From NCBI GenBank assembly GCA_017305635.1, contig JAFKKF010000015.1, forward strand, positions 1 through 64,000: a DNA stretch of 64,000 nucleotides, given 5' to 3'. This DNA is from Hyphomicrobiales bacterium (lineage in GTDB: Bacteria; Pseudomonadota; Alphaproteobacteria; Rhizobiales; Kaistiaceae). The number at the start of each line of letters is the position of its first letter. Positions within the stretch are counted from its first letter, which is position 1. Shown here piece by piece: positions 1 through 9,369 of this stretch. The notes below the pieces were generated by a model. It had not been told where the DNA came from, searched no databases, and saw only the letters and a list, made by a program, of their open reading frames with translations. The position numbers and the translations under genes were made by a program.

Positions 1-336
1 ATCGGCGAGGGCTATGCCGAATACAGGTCGATCACGCGGAAGAACGCCGACGGCTATTACGGCTGGGAGGAGCATGCGCCCTTCGACAAGATCATCGTGA
101 CCTGCGGCATCGACCACATCCCGCCGCCGCTGCTGCGCCAGCTGAAGACCGGCGGCATCATGGTCATCCCGATCGGGCCGCCGGGCGCGCAGCACGTCCT
201 CAAGGTAGTCAAGAAGGACGATGGCGGCGAGGTCACCGTCGCGCGCTCCGACATCTATGGCGGGGCGATCATCCCCTTCGTGCCCTTCACCAAGCTCGAA
301 GGCGGCGCGATCAAGGGCACCCATAATGGCGGGTAG
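1..336 (+). CDS. pcm: Protein-L-isoaspartate O-methyltransferase, C-terminal part (cut by window edge)
   Basis: The reading frame is open from base 1 and stops at 334-336, so only about 111 C-terminal residues are present. They contain the hallmarks of the PCMT half: an APFDKIIVTCGIDHIPPPLL segment followed by LKTGGIMVIPIGPPG, which form the late strands of the SAM-dependent Rossmann fold. The family repairs isoaspartyl residues in damaged proteins. The 5' end, promoter and SAM-binding motif I lie outside the window. A PCMT-fold methyltransferase of another specificity cannot be fully excluded from the tail alone. Confidence 0.85.
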   Translation: MGEGYAEYRSITRKNADGYYGWEEHAPFDKIIVTCGIDHIPPPLLRQLKTGGIMVIPIGPPGAQHVLKVVKKDDGGEVTVARSDIYGGAIIPFVPFTKLEGGAIKGTHNGG

Positions 337-734
337 GATCGCAACAAGCGTTCACAGGGTGCTTCCACCTCTCCAGGGGCTCCGAGGCAATCGGCGCTAT
401 GAAGCTAGCCACCAGGCGAGGTTGGACCCCTGACGAGCGACCATCGACATGCGGTCCCAATCCGCGGAACAGGGCGCCAAGCATAGTAGAGCCGTCGATC
501 GACGGATGAACACGGTGACAAGCCGAGCCGACCTCAGGTCGTGAAGCTGGAAAGCACTCCGACCCTCCTCGGCCGACCTTCTAATTCTCACCTAAGTTTC
601 GCGATAGAAAGGGCGTCGGTAGGTAATTGGCGCCATTCCGCGTTGCGGCTCCGTGGTCCCGGAACTACGCCTTTGCTTCGTCCGACATCTCCTCCCCCCG
701 TAAGCGGCGCGTGGCGCCTGAAGAAGGCTATGGC
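337..734. other. Non-coding gap upstream of the two-component operon
   Basis: About 400 bases without a convincing gene. Open frames on both strands are short, rich in Arg/Ser/Pro and lack recognisable domains or ribosome binding sites. The 3' part presumably carries the promoter of the response regulator; I see no strong sigma-70-like box or clear dyad. Confidence 0.5.
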
Positions 735-1397
735 ATGAGGGTCTTACTCGTAGAGGATGATCAGATGATCGGCCAAAGTCTGGACAAGGCTCTTACGGGG
801 GCCGGGATGGCGGTCGATTGGGTGACGCGCGGCGAGGATGGATTGGACGCCCTCCGCTCAGGTTCGTATGCGGTGCTCCTGCTCGACCTCGGGCTTCCCG
901 ACATTGACGGGATCGAGCTGCTTCGCCGCCTCCGGGTCAACGACAACATCCCGGTAGTGGTAATCACGGCGCGAGACGGCATACCGACCCGCATTTCGGG
1001 ACTGGACTTCGGCGCCGACGATTTCGTTGTCAAGCCGTTCGACTTCGATGAGCTGCATGCTCGCATTCGGGCGGTCGTCCGCCGGCATCAGGGGCAGTCT
1101 GCATCCACCATCACTGCCGGCGAGCTGACCCTCGATCTCGCCAATCACAGCGTTAGCTACCGGGGGCTCTCGGAGACGCTGCCGGCAAAGGAATTTGCAC
1201 TGCTGCGGGCGCTCGCCGAGAGGCCCGGAGCGATTCTTTCTCGGGGGCAGCTCGAAGATCGGCTGTACGATTGGGGGAACGAGGTCGAGAGCAACGCGGT
1301 CGACGTCCTGATCCACTATGTCCGCCGAAAGTTCGACAAGGACATCATCCGCAATGTCCGCGGCGTGGGTTGGCTCGTGCCCGGAAGCAAATCTTGA
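735..1397 (+). CDS. OmpR/PhoB-family response regulator
   Basis: 220-residue two-component response regulator. The receiver domain (about 1-115) has the acidic pair E7/D8-D9, phospho-acceptor D51 in LLLDLGLPDIDG, T78 and K100 (VVKPFD). The C-terminal winged helix (about 125-220) carries the PAKEFALLRALAERPG and VESNAVDVLIHYVRRKF segments of the OmpR class, closest to QseB/PmrA-type regulators. The ATG at 735 was chosen over an upstream in-frame start at 627 because MRVLLVEDD is the canonical domain start. It is followed directly by its kinase with a 3-base overlap. Nearby envelope genes (COG4705, PepSY) are plausible targets, which is inference. Confidence 0.93.
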   Translation: MRVLLVEDDQMIGQSLDKALTGAGMAVDWVTRGEDGLDALRSGSYAVLLLDLGLPDIDGIELLRRLRVNDNIPVVVITARDGIPTRISGLDFGADDFVVKPFDFDELHARIRAVVRRHQGQSASTITAGELTLDLANHSVSYRGLSETLPAKEFALLRALAERPGAILSRGQLEDRLYDWGNEVESNAVDVLIHYVRRKFDKDIIRNVRGVGWLVPGSKS

Positions 1398-2728
1398 AGT
1401 CGCTGCGCGGTCGTCTTCTCGTCTGGCTCATCGGTCTCCTGACCGCGGTGGGATTGCTGGCGGGTGTGGCGGCATACCTTCTGGACCTAGACGAAGTGGA
1501 CGGCTTCCTCGATGGCCAGCTCCGCCAGATCGCGGTCAACACGGGTGACACGCCACGGTCGGGTCTCGGCGGAAGCCTCGACATCGATCCCGAGGACGAG
1601 TTCATCGTCACCGTGTGGAGTCCGTCGGGCGTCGCCAGCTCTTCCGCCGCCGTATCCATTCCGCGCAGGCAGACGACGGGCTTCTTCAATGCGACCGCCG
1701 CCGGAGAGGATTGGCGCGTCTACACCCTGGTGCTCCCGGAACGCACGGTCCAGGTCGCCCAGCGCATGGTGGTCCGGCAGGAATTTGCTTCGAACTCGGC
1801 ATTCCGCGCGATCCTGCCTTTCGTGGTCCTGGTGCCTCTGTCGTGGCTTCTCGTCGGCTGGGTCGTCAATCGCGTGCTCAGCCCGGTACGGGCGCTTGCC
1901 GCCGATCTTCGCGCGCGCGACGCCAGGACGGCGACGGACCCCCTGCCTCTCGGCAGCATGCCGGACGAGATTCTGCCGCTTGGCGTCGCCATGAATGAGC
2001 TCGTCGCACGACTGCACCAGCAGCTCGAATTTCGCCGGCGCTTCATTTCTGACGCTGCTCACGAGCTTCGTACGCCGCTCACCGCCCTGCGGCTGCAAGC
2101 CAGCAATCTGCGTCGACAGGGAGCGGATGGCGACGGACAGGCGCTGTTGCTCGAGCTCGATCGTGGCTTGCGACGAATGTCCGAACTGACCGGCCAGCTA
2201 CTTGATCTTGCTCGGGCCGAGACACCCGATGAGAATGCCGTGGTCGCGGCGGTAAATATTCAGGAGCCCATTTCCAAAGCGTTGGAAGACGTCGTTCCCC
2301 TGGCGCACCAGAAGGGCATTGATCTGGGCGTTGAGCCGTTTCAAGCGACCACCGTGTTGGGCGATGCAAACGACATCCGCATCCTGCTCAAGAATCTCCT
2401 GGACAATGCGGTACGCTACACGCCGGAAGGCGGGACGATCGACATTGCCGTTCGGCCCGACGGCGGGCGCATACTTCTCAGCGTGACCGACAATGGACAA
2501 GGCATCGATGGGGCCGCCCTCGATCGGATCTTTGATCGGTTCTTCCGGGCGCCCGGTGCGGCCCCTGGCGGAAGCGGGCTTGGCCTTGCGATAGCCCGCG
2601 CGCTTGCCGACCGGCTTCAGGCGACACTTGAAATCCGCAACCGCAATGATGTGCGAGGCGTTGTGGCTTCCGTTTGGATGAAGGGGCCCAAAGACGACTC
2701 CGGGCCCTTTTCCGCCCGTACCCCATGA
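1394..2728 (+). CDS. Sensor histidine kinase (EnvZ/QseC type)
   Basis: Membrane sensor kinase of about 444 residues. TM1 is LLVWLIGLLTAVGLLAGVAA near the N-terminus, then a periplasmic domain of about 120 residues, TM2 (AFRAILPFVVLVPLSWLLVG), a HAMP-like linker, the HisKA box HELRTPLTALRLQ, the N box (LLKNLLDNAVRYTP), G1 (VTDNGQGID), F (FDRFFR) and G2 (GSGLGLAIA). A start far upstream at 1271 would fuse the protein to antisense-looking Arg-rich sequence. The TTG at 1394, overlapping the regulator stop in TTGA, gives translational coupling and a normal length. The signal sensed is unknown. Confidence 0.9.
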   Translation: MKSLRGRLLVWLIGLLTAVGLLAGVAAYLLDLDEVDGFLDGQLRQIAVNTGDTPRSGLGGSLDIDPEDEFIVTVWSPSGVASSSAAVSIPRRQTTGFFNATAAGEDWRVYTLVLPERTVQVAQRMVVRQEFASNSAFRAILPFVVLVPLSWLLVGWVVNRVLSPVRALAADLRARDARTATDPLPLGSMPDEILPLGVAMNELVARLHQQLEFRRRFISDAAHELRTPLTALRLQASNLRRQGADGDGQALLLELDRGLRRMSELTGQLLDLARAETPDENAVVAAVNIQEPISKALEDVVPLAHQKGIDLGVEPFQATTVLGDANDIRILLKNLLDNAVRYTPEGGTIDIAVRPDGGRILLSVTDNGQGIDGAALDRIFDRFFRAPGAAPGGSGLGLAIARALADRLQATLEIRNRNDVRGVVASVWMKGPKDDSGPFSARTP

Positions 2729-2742
2729 GTGCCAAATGATCA

Positions 2743-2770
2743 CGGTCCGTCTCTTTCCAGAGACGGACCG
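2743..2770. terminator. Perfect 12-bp hairpin between convergent genes
   Basis: CGGTCCGTCTCT, a four-base TTCC loop, then AGAGACGGACCG: a perfect 12-bp stem. It lies between the histidine kinase stop at 2728 and the stop of the converging COG4705 gene at 2812. No long T tract follows on either strand, so it may act as a bidirectional terminator or an mRNA 3'-end stabiliser. Confidence 0.7.
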
Positions 2771-2811
2771 CTTCGAGGGCCTGCCTAGGGCTGGGTGGTC
2801 CGTAGCAGACC

Positions 2812-3663
2812 CTATCGGTCTCCTCCCCCGATCGGCTCGGATTCCGGAGCGGGCAGGGCTGGCGTGTCGGAACGCTGGTTGTCCTGGCTCACTTCCATCT
2901 TCTCGACCCCTTCATGCGTGAGGCTCATGTAGAGGACCACCAGGGCGATGCCGCCGAGGAAGACGTAGCTGGTCACGATGGTGCCGAGGCCGAGGCCACC
3001 GTGATCGGGAGTCTGCGAGAAGAAATCGCCGAGCGAGGCGCCGACGGGGCGGGTGAGAATGTAGGCCAGCCAGAACGCCGTGATGGCGCCGAGTTTGCCA
3101 AGGTAATAGGAGGCGGCGATGACCGCGATGATGCCGGCAAAGATCAGGCCGGTCGCGAGGTAGCCGAGCCCGAATTGCTCGGCAGCGAGGTCACCTGCCG
3201 ATGTGCCGAGAGCGAAGGTGAAGAGGATGGCCAGCCAATAGAAGGCCTCCCGTCGGATCGTCACGATGGTGTGGATGGAGAGCGTGCGCTCCACCGCGTA
3301 CCAGACGGCGAAGGTGATCGCGAGAAGGATCGTGAAGACGATGGTCGTCGTGATGAGGCTGACGCCGAAATTGTCGACCAGGTTGTCGGTGACCAGGGTT
3401 CCGACCACGCTGATCAGCACGACGGCCGTCCAGTAGACCCAGGGTATGTACCGGTTCTGGGCGAACTGAACCGCAAGCGCGACGACGAGCACGGCTGTCA
3501 GGATCCACGAGGTCGTGGAAAGGCCGAGGTCGAGATCGAGGTTCATGTAGTCCGCAGCCGTTTCGCCGACGGTCACTGCGAGCAGCTTGATCACCCAAAA
3601 GTCGACGGTGACCTGCGGCACCTTGTTGAACCTGACATTGGTTCCCGTGGAAGGCATGGGCAT
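2812..3663 (-). CDS. COG4705/DUF347 four-repeat integral membrane protein
   Basis: 283 residues with about eight membrane segments arranged as four degenerate copies of the DUF347 repeat, each with an aromatic/helix start and a conserved G-x-x-x-x-D end: VTVDFWVIKLLAVTVGETAADY, then segments ending GTLVTDNL, GTSAGDL and GASLGDFF. The opening KVPQVTVDFWVIK matches the family start. The C-terminal 40 residues are polar and probably cytosolic. The family is uncharacterised; it often sits beside OmpR-type two-component systems, as here. It faces the kinase gene and is followed upstream by a small secreted protein on the same strand, 31 bases apart, probably one transcript. Confidence 0.85.
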   Translation of the reverse strand: MPMPSTGTNVRFNKVPQVTVDFWVIKLLAVTVGETAADYMNLDLDLGLSTTSWILTAVLVVALAVQFAQNRYIPWVYWTAVVLISVVGTLVTDNLVDNFGVSLITTTIVFTILLAITFAVWYAVERTLSIHTIVTIRREAFYWLAILFTFALGTSAGDLAAEQFGLGYLATGLIFAGIIAVIAASYYLGKLGAITAFWLAYILTRPVGASLGDFFSQTPDHGGLGLGTIVTSYVFLGGIALVVLYMSLTHEGVEKMEVSQDNQRSDTPALPAPESEPIGGGDR

Positions 3664-3694
3664 GACGTGCTCCTCGTCGCGGCAAGCTGGCGGG

Positions 3695-3961
3695 CTACTT
3701 GCCCATGACCTTCAGGGCTTGGGCGAAGAAGTCGTCCGCGCCCGCATCGTCGTCGGCCTTGCAGCGCTCGAGTCCCTGGTTCTTCAGATCGGCGACCTTT
3801 TTCTTGTCGGCATCGCCGAGCTTCGCGGACTTCTCGGCGGCATTCACCTGCTTGAGCATCTGCTCGCAGGGGACGGGGGACGCCGCGAGGGCGGAAAGCG
3901 GCGCGACGGCACTGGCGATGGCCGAGGCGAGGAGGATCGTGGTGAGGGACTTCTTGATCAT
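3695..3961 (-). CDS. Small secreted protein of unknown function
   Basis: 88 residues. Residues 1-26 form a clear Sec signal peptide (MIKKSLTTILLASAIASAVA followed by PLSALAA), with cleavage likely after SALAA. The mature part of about 60 residues has two cysteines (PCEQML and ERCKADDD), is Lys/Asp-rich and helical, and could form one disulphide. Such short proteins occur near COG4705 genes in rhizobial genomes; no function is assigned. It is the first gene of a two-gene minus-strand unit. Confidence 0.7.
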   Translation of the reverse strand: MIKKSLTTILLASAIASAVAPLSALAASPVPCEQMLKQVNAAEKSAKLGDADKKKVADLKNQGLERCKADDDAGADDFFAQALKVMGK

Positions 3962-4242
3962 GAGGTGCTCCGTTGTTCGCGGTCATTGCCGCGCGGCAAG
4001 CACCTACGCACGCCGTATTAGGTCCGAATTAGACGGCGGCTGGCAGGCTGCCTCTCCTTGCTGCCGCAGCATGCGGGCCGGGGGCCGAAAGCAAGCTGAA
4101 AGCTTGACAATGTAGCGTCGTGCATGTGCCGAGCGAGCGCGTGAATGCGCTGGCCGGCGCGGGGAGGATGAACGTTTCTCGCGGCGACTTGCGCGACGTG
4201 CGGCGCCGGGGACGTGCGCCCTCCTTTCTTGGGAGGAGCGGA

Positions 4243-4552
4243 ATGGCTGCGCGGCCGGCTGGCGCAGGTGGCGTCGTGATGACCAACGTCACCAAACGGT
4301 TTGTTACGCCAAACCGGCGCCGCAATGACCGCGATACGAGACATCGACCTCGACGTCGAGCCCGGGCAGTTCTGCGCAATCGTCGGGCCGACAGGTTGTG
4401 GCAAGTCGACGACATTGACGTTGGCGGCAGGCCTTGAGCGACCAACGTCCGGCGTGGTCGCGGTGTCGGGTAAGCCGGTCGACGGCATCACCAAGGCGCA
4501 AGTTTCGTTTTTCAGACGGACGCCACAAACTGGCGTTCTAATACGGCCCTAA
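4243..4552 (+). pseudogene. Broken 5' fragment of a nitrate/sulfonate/taurine-type ABC ATPase
   Basis: A GGAGG at 4231-4236 precedes ATG 4243 (MAARPAGAGGVVMTNVTKRF). The coding then continues in another frame (AMTAIRDIDLDVEPGQFCAI, Walker A GPTGCGKSTT, then AAGLERPTSGVVAVSGKPVD), so there is a frameshift near 4310-4325. The sequence collapses after ITKAQVSF at about 4515: Q-loop, signature and Walker B are absent. It is a doubly damaged remnant of a roughly 260-residue importer ATPase, with no permease or binding-protein remains beside it. Confidence 0.8.
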
Positions 4553-4685
4553 GTCCAATCGGATAGAGCGTCCGGTCGTCGAGGCCATCCGATGAGGACT
4601 TGCATGGTGGTCGGGACAAGCGACGCGTCGCCTTTTCCGATGGGCGGCGACTCGACGTGTTGCAGCTCAAATCCAGAAATTGGCC

Positions 4686-4886
4686 ATGGATCTGATCCGC
4701 TACATCGCAGTAGCAGGACTCGTCGCTCTGGCGCTGGTCCTCACGTTGATAAGTCTCTTCCTCGTCGATGTATGGCGGGATCTCGACTACGACGAAGACA
4801 TCAACCCCTGGGTATCCGGCAGTTTGATCGGAGCCTTGTTGATCGCGGCAGCCTTCTGTTTTTTTGGGGTCGCGAGACTGGTCTGA
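4686..4886 (+). CDS. Small two-helix membrane protein
   Basis: 66 residues starting MDLIRYIAVAGLVALALVLT, with a first membrane helix at about 5-28, a short acidic loop (DVWRDLDYDEDINPW) and a second helix at about 46-63. A TTG six bases upstream is an alternative start. No family recognised. It sits alone after the ABC ATPase remnant, so it may be a native small membrane gene or a leftover. Confidence 0.5.
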   Translation: MDLIRYIAVAGLVALALVLTLISLFLVDVWRDLDYDEDINPWVSGSLIGALLIAAAFCFFGVARLV

Positions 4887-5255
4887 AGAGTACGCGGACG
4901 GGCCTTCGCTCAGCAATCCCACATTCCTGAAAGCGCGATGCGGCGTGCTCCTCGCCACGGCTTGCGGGCATGGTCAATCGAGAACCCATCGAGTCTTTGC
5001 GACGCACGCAGTTCCGGTCAGCTCGACCGCACTTCACATCGAGTTGAGCGGGCGCGCAGCCTGCAAGAATGAAGTCAGTACAGGCAAGGTAGAGTTATCA
5101 ACTAGGGCGGGTTCGACTGGCCAACTTTAGATGAATTCCAATCGTGCGGCTGTAGAATTTCGAATTATTCAAAGGAGCAGGGGCGACGTTGACATAAGAT
5201 GTTCTGTACTTTCTTGTGGCCGCGCTGGGTGATGTCCTGTTTATCGAGAGGTCCA
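4887..5255. other. Intergenic region upstream of the iron-type ABC operon
   Basis: About 370 bases with no credible gene. It contains the candidate promoter listed separately and an AT-rich imperfect dyad (GAATTTCGAATTATTC) near 5155-5170, about 90 bases before the binding-protein start. That position would suit an iron-responsive (Irr/RirA/Fur-type) operator, but the sequence is not a clean match to any consensus I know. Confidence 0.4.
5189..5217 (+). promoter_or_regulatory. Candidate sigma-70 promoter of the iron-type ABC operon
   Basis: A perfect -35 hexamer TTGACA at 5189-5194, a 17-base spacer, and a weak -10 (TCTTGT) at 5212-5217, about 40 bases before ATG 5256. Spacing and position are right; the poor -10 suggests activation or a sigma factor with relaxed -10 needs. 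Confidence 0.4.
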
Positions 5256-6260
5256 ATGACTTTCGTTCGCGCGCACGTCGCAGCCCTGCTTGCCCTTGCG
5301 CTGACTTCCAGCGCCATGGCGGAAAGCCCGTCAGACGGCATTGTGGTCTACAATGCCCAGCACGAGAGCCTCACCAAGGCCTGGGCGGAAGCCTTCACCC
5401 AGGAGACCGGAATCAAGGTCACCATCCGGCAGGGTGGCGATACCGAGATGGCCAACCAGCTCGTCCAGGAGGGAGCCAATTCGCCGGCCGACGTCTTCCT
5501 GACGGAAAATTCGCCGGCGATGGCGCTGGTGGACCAGGCCGGTCTGTTCGCGCCGATCGACGCCGATACGCTGGCGCAGGTCCCCGAGGGATTCAAACCC
5601 GCCGACGGCCACTGGATCGGAATTGCCGCGCGCAGCACGGTCTTCGTCTACAACAAGGACCTCCTGCCGGCGGATCAACCGCCAAAATCGCTGCTCGATC
5701 TAGCCAAGCCGGAATGGAAGGGACGCTGGGCCGCATCGCCGGGCGGGGCTGACTTCCAGGCGATCGTCGGCGCCCTCCTGCAGCTGAAGGGCGAGCAGGT
5801 GACGGCCGACTGGCTGGCGGGGATGAAGGAGAACGCGACGGCCATCCGGGGCAACAGCGCGGCGATGAAGGCCGTCAATGCCGGCCAGATCCCCGGCGCC
5901 GTCATCTATCACTACTATTATTTCGGGGATCAGGCGAAGACCGGCGAGAACAGCAAGAACGTCACGGTCTACTACTTCCGCAATCAGGACCCAGGCGCCT
6001 TCGTCTCGGTGTCCGGCGGCGGCGTTCTCGCTTCGAGCAAGAATCAGAAGGATGCCCAGGCCTTCATCAAGTGGGTGACCGGCAAGGGTGGCCAGACGGT
6101 TCTCAGGGACGGCGATTCATTCGAGTATGCCGTCGGGGTTGGAGCGGAATCGAACCCCAAGCTGGAGCCGCTGGCGAAGCTCGATGCCCCGAAGGTTGAA
6201 GCCTCGACGCTCGACAGCAAGAAGGTGATCGAGCTAATGACCAAGGCGAATCTCCTTTGA
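5256..6260 (+). CDS. fbpA: Periplasmic Fe(III)-type ABC substrate-binding protein
   Basis: 334 residues of the FbpA/SfuA/AfuA class. Residues 1-22 are a Sec signal (cleavage after SAMA). The mature start DGIVVYNAQHESL is the class hallmark, followed by GIKVTIRQGGDTEMANQL, SPADVFLTEN and, about two thirds along, the tyrosine cluster HYYYFGDQ that supplies iron-coordinating tyrosines in this family. Start ATG 5256 was preferred over 5199 because it opens directly into the signal peptide. It is first in a three-gene operon with permease and ATPase. Substrate is probably ferric iron; related members bind thiamine or phosphorylated compounds, but the YYY motif favours iron. Confidence 0.88.
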   Translation: MTFVRAHVAALLALALTSSAMAESPSDGIVVYNAQHESLTKAWAEAFTQETGIKVTIRQGGDTEMANQLVQEGANSPADVFLTENSPAMALVDQAGLFAPIDADTLAQVPEGFKPADGHWIGIAARSTVFVYNKDLLPADQPPKSLLDLAKPEWKGRWAASPGGADFQAIVGALLQLKGEQVTADWLAGMKENATAIRGNSAAMKAVNAGQIPGAVIYHYYYFGDQAKTGENSKNVTVYYFRNQDPGAFVSVSGGGVLASSKNQKDAQAFIKWVTGKGGQTVLRDGDSFEYAVGVGAESNPKLEPLAKLDAPKVEASTLDSKKVIELMTKANLL

Positions 6261-6311
6261 CGTTCGCCCCGCTGTCGGTTTCGTCGGGGGAGTCGCGACA
6301 GGCAGTCGTAG

Positions 6312-7901
6312 ATGCTTCGCCCGGTGGCTCGCTGGCAGCCTTTGCTTTCTGAGAACGGGCCGTCGGTTTCGAACCGGCGGCCCTCTTGGTCTTATCCTTG
6401 GATGACGTCATTTGCCGTGGCGGTGTCGCTTCTGGCGCTGCTGCCGTTCGGCTTCATCATCTGGGAGACTTTGACAACCGGCTGGGAGACGGCCGTATCC
6501 CTGATCTTCCGCCGGCGGGTCGGCGAACTGCTGATCAACACCTTGCTGCTCGAAGCCCTGGCGATCCCGCTCTGCTGTGCGATCGCGGTGGCGTTGGCCT
6601 GGCTGACCGAGCGCAGCGACCTTCCGGGGGCGCGGTTCTGGGCCTGGCTTGGCGTGGCGCCGCTGGCCGTGCCGGCCTTCGTGCAGAGCTATGCCTGGGT
6701 CAGCATGTTTCCCGGCATCCACGGCCTGGGCGGCGGCGTGCTGGTTTCGGTAGTCACCTATTTTCCCTTCGTCTACCTCCCGGTTGCCGCGCAGCTTCGC
6801 CAGCTCGATCCCGCCATCGAGGACGCCGCGAGCGCGCTGGGCCTGGGTCCCTGGGCCGTGTTCTTCCGCGCGGTGCTGCCACAGCTGCGTCTCGCCATCG
6901 TCGGCGGAGCGCTGCTCGTCGGGTTGCACCTCCTGGCCGAGTACGGTCTCTTCGCGATGATCCGCTTCGACACCTTCACCACGGCGATCGTCGACCAGTT
7001 CCAATCCACCTTCAATGGCGTCGCCGCCAACATGTTGGCGGACGTGCTAGTGCTCTGCTGCCTCGGTCTTCTGCTGCTCGAGGGAAGGGCGCGTGGCGAC
7101 GGCGGCTACGCGCGCGTGGGCGGCGGCTCCGCCCGAGCGGCGATGAGGAAGCAACTGGGCGTTTGGTTGTTGCCGGCCCTGGCACTGCTGGTGATGATCT
7201 GCTGCCTGTCCCTGGGCATTCCCGTCATCACCTTGTACCGCTGGCTTGCGGCTGGCGGCGTTGCCATATGGGATTTCGACGCGCTCGGCGGTGCTCTCGG
7301 GCAGACGCTCGTCCTCAGCCTTGCGGGTGCGGCGTTGACCACGCTGGCGGCGATGCCGTTGGCATGGCTCTCGGTACGCGCGCCCGGCCGGCTCCACCGG
7401 CTGCTGGAAGCATGTCACTACTATCTTGGAGCATTGCCGGGCGTCGTCATTGCGCTGGCTTTGGTCACGATCGCGGTACGCGTCGCGCTGCCTCTCTACC
7501 AGACGGCGGCCAACCTGCTTTTCGCCTATGTCCTGCTCTTCCTGCCGCGGGCGCTGGTGAGCATTCGTGCCAGCATCGCACAGGCGCCCGTCGAGCTCGA
7601 ATGGACTTCGGCCTCGCTCGGCCGTTCGCCGATGGCGACGATCTGGACGGTCACGCTGCGCCTTGCCGCTCCGGGCATCTTTGCCGGCATGGCGCTGGTC
7701 GGCATGGGCATCACCACGGAATTGACGGCGACGCTCCTGCTCGCTCCGACGGGAGTCCATACGCTAGCCACCAGGTTCTGGTCTCTCACCAGCGAGCTCG
7801 ACTATGCCGCCGCGGCGCCCTATGCGGTCATGATGGTCGTCTGGTCCTTGCCGCTGACATTCCTTCTCTACATGCAATCGCGTCGGGTGGCAGGTCGATG
7901 A
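6312..7901 (+). CDS. fbpB: Fe(III)-type ABC transporter permease (fused double BPD domain)
   Basis: 529 residues with about twelve membrane helices, made of two tandem binding-protein-dependent permease halves, the usual FbpB architecture. Two EAA-type loops are visible: [20 protein letters not shown] at about residues 170-190 and [19 protein letters not shown] at about 425-445. The start is uncertain: 6312 gives a 30-residue polar leader, whereas ATG 6402 would start just before TM1; neither has a strong ribosome site. Its stop overlaps the ATPase start (ATGA). Confidence 0.88.
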   Translation: MLRPVARWQPLLSENGPSVSNRRPSWSYPWMTSFAVAVSLLALLPFGFIIWETLTTGWETAVSLIFRRRVGELLINTLLLEALAIPLCCAIAVALAWLTERSDLPGARFWAWLGVAPLAVPAFVQSYAWVSMFPGIHGLGGGVLVSVVTYFPFVYLPVAAQLRQLDPAIEDAASALGLGPWAVFFRAVLPQLRLAIVGGALLVGLHLLAEYGLFAMIRFDTFTTAIVDQFQSTFNGVAANMLADVLVLCCLGLLLLEGRARGDGGYARVGGGSARAAMRKQLGVWLLPALALLVMICCLSLGIPVITLYRWLAAGGVAIWDFDALGGALGQTLVLSLAGAALTTLAAMPLAWLSVRAPGRLHRLLEACHYYLGALPGVVIALALVTIAVRVALPLYQTAANLLFAYVLLFLPRALVSIRASIAQAPVELEWTSASLGRSPMATIWTVTLRLAAPGIFAGMALVGMGITTELTATLLLAPTGVHTLATRFWSLTSELDYAAAAPYAVMMVVWSLPLTFLLYMQSRRVAGR

Positions 7902-8929
7902 GCACCCTGACGCTCACCGGCATCACCAAGCGCTATGGTTCGGTCGCGGCCGTCGACAACGTCTCGCTGAAGGTCGAGCATGGCACGCGGACAGCGGTGG
8001 TCGGCCCCTCCGGCTCGGGCAAGACCACGTTGCTGCGGCTGATAGCCGGATTCGAACCACCGGAAGCCGGGTGCATCGCGATCGACGGCGAGGTGGTGGC
8101 CGACCAAGGCGTCATCGTGCCGGCCCATCGACGCTCCGTTGGCGTCGTATCGCAACACGGAGCCCTGTTCCCGCACCTGACCGTTGCCGGGAACATAGGC
8201 TTCGGCATGGGAAGGCGGGCGAAGGACCGCGACAGGCGGATTGCCGAGCTGCTCGACGCGGTGGAGCTGCCCCAGGCGATGGGCGGGCGCAAACCTCGTG
8301 ACCTTTCCGGCGGCGAGCAGCAGCGCGTGGCGCTCGCGCGGGCACTGGCCCGCCGGCCGCGCCTGATGCTGCTCGACGAGCCCTTCTCTTCCCTCGACAC
8401 TTCCCTGCGGGAGGTGATGCGGGCGATGGTCGCGCGCGTCCTGGACGATGCGGGCACCACCACCGTCCTGGTGACCCATGACCAGGCCGAGGCGCTGTCA
8501 TTCGCGGATCGGGTTGCCGTGCTCCATCGCGGCCAGTTGGTGCAGGCCGGTTCGCCGCAGGATCTCTATTTCCGGCCGCAGAGCCCCATGGTCGCAGCTT
8601 TCCTCGGGGATATCGTCGCCCTTCCGGCCGTGATCGAAGGCGACCTCGCGGTCTGCGCTCTCGGTTCGATCGCCGTCACGGCGGATGGGAGAGCCGGGAC
8701 CACGACGATATTCCTGCGCCCGGAGCAGTTGCGCCTGGTGCCGACGACAGCGGTGGACTCGGATGGCGAGGTGATTGGATCAGGCTTCGCCGGGCCAACG
8801 TCCACCGTGATCGTCTCCCTCGGGAAGCGGCCGGAGCCGCTGCGGGTGAGGATGTCGAGCCAGGACGCTCCACCCGTCGGCACGCCGGTGAAGTTCGTGG
8901 TCCTCGGGAAGGCGCGGATATTGCCTTGA
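7898..8929 (+). CDS. fbpC: Fe(III)-type ABC transporter ATPase
   Basis: 343 residues. Walker A is [13 protein letters not shown], the Q-loop is [13 protein letters not shown], the signature is [16 protein letters not shown], Walker B is [12 protein letters not shown] and the H-loop is [13 protein letters not shown]-terminal regulatory extension of about 110 residues (TOBE-like, [11 protein letters not shown]) matches FbpC-type ATPases. The ATG at 7898 overlaps the permease stop. A frame open from 6386 is antisense-like and was discarded. Confidence 0.9.
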   Translation: MSTLTLTGITKRYGSVAAVDNVSLKVEHGTRTAVVGPSGSGKTTLLRLIAGFEPPEAGCIAIDGEVVADQGVIVPAHRRSVGVVSQHGALFPHLTVAGNIGFGMGRRAKDRDRRIAELLDAVELPQAMGGRKPRDLSGGEQQRVALARALARRPRLMLLDEPFSSLDTSLREVMRAMVARVLDDAGTTTVLVTHDQAEALSFADRVAVLHRGQLVQAGSPQDLYFRPQSPMVAAFLGDIVALPAVIEGDLAVCALGSIAVTADGRAGTTTIFLRPEQLRLVPTTAVDSDGEVIGSGFAGPTSTVIVSLGKRPEPLRVRMSSQDAPPVGTPVKFVVLGKARILP

Positions 8930-8943
8930 GGGGCGCCGCCCCT
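8929..8943 (+). terminator. Short GC hairpin at the end of the iron-type operon
   Basis: AGGGGC, loop GCC, GCCCCT: a perfect 6-bp stem starting at the last base of the ATPase stop codon. There is no T run, so it is a weak terminator at best. Confidence 0.3.
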
Positions 8944-9135
8944 GCCGCGCTGCATAGGGATGCCGCCCTCTCGCGGCCGAGCCATCGCCTGCGCATTGCC
9001 AACCCTGTCGGCGAAGGTCGCTGGCCCAATCCGGCACCTAATTCTCTGCCAATTCTCGCCGCCCAGCATCAGGGTCACCCCGACAGCGATTGGGATGCCG
9101 GTGAACGTCGAAATGTTCTCGAAAATGGGAAGTCC

Positions 9136-9357
9136 ATGAAATCCTTGTCCGTGATGCTGGCGGCAATTGTCGGAGTCGCGCTCGTTGCTCTTGCGGGAAT
9201 CTATTGGCTGGAGCCGGCCGGGTCGCTGCCATCCTTCATCCCGGGATTCGAGGCGGGTTCCTCGCACATCCATTTCAAGCATGGCCTCGGAGCGCTGATC
9301 CTCGCCCTGGCGCTCTTTGCTTTCGCATGGTTCCGGAGCGCGCCGAAGGATCGATAG
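9136..9357 (+). CDS. Small two-helix membrane protein of unknown function
   Basis: 73 residues: an N-terminal helix (MKSLSVMLAAIVGVALVALA), a central loop containing PSFIPGFEAGSSHIHFKHG, and a second helix (GALILALALFAFAWF) before a basic end. The loop has three histidines. The frame is open from 8926, but ATG 9136 is the only start giving a sensible protein. It converges on the uppP gene, whose stop is 13 bases away. No named family recognised. Confidence 0.6.
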   Translation: MKSLSVMLAAIVGVALVALAGIYWLEPAGSLPSFIPGFEAGSSHIHFKHGLGALILALALFAFAWFRSAPKDR

Positions 9358-9369
9358 CCGGCTTCGCGT

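Noticed and set aside
858-1316. Long minus-strand ORF opposite the response regulator
   Set aside because: Arg/Asp/Glu-rich antisense shadow of a clear OmpR-type gene, no domain or ribosome site; typical of high-GC DNA.
2686-2712. GGGCCC repeat followed by TTTT inside the end of the kinase gene
   Set aside because: It looks like a terminator but lies in coding sequence, and a stronger hairpin follows at 2743-2770.
2914-3708. 264-codon plus-strand frame opposite the COG4705 gene
   Set aside because: Composition (Asp/Glu/Arg/Gly-rich, no hydrophobic segments) is that of antisense to a membrane protein; the minus-strand gene has family repeats.
6386-7897. 500-codon plus-strand frame before the iron-type ATPase
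   Set aside because: It is the alternate frame over the permease gene; the real ATPase starts at ATG 7898, as shown by the coupled overlap.
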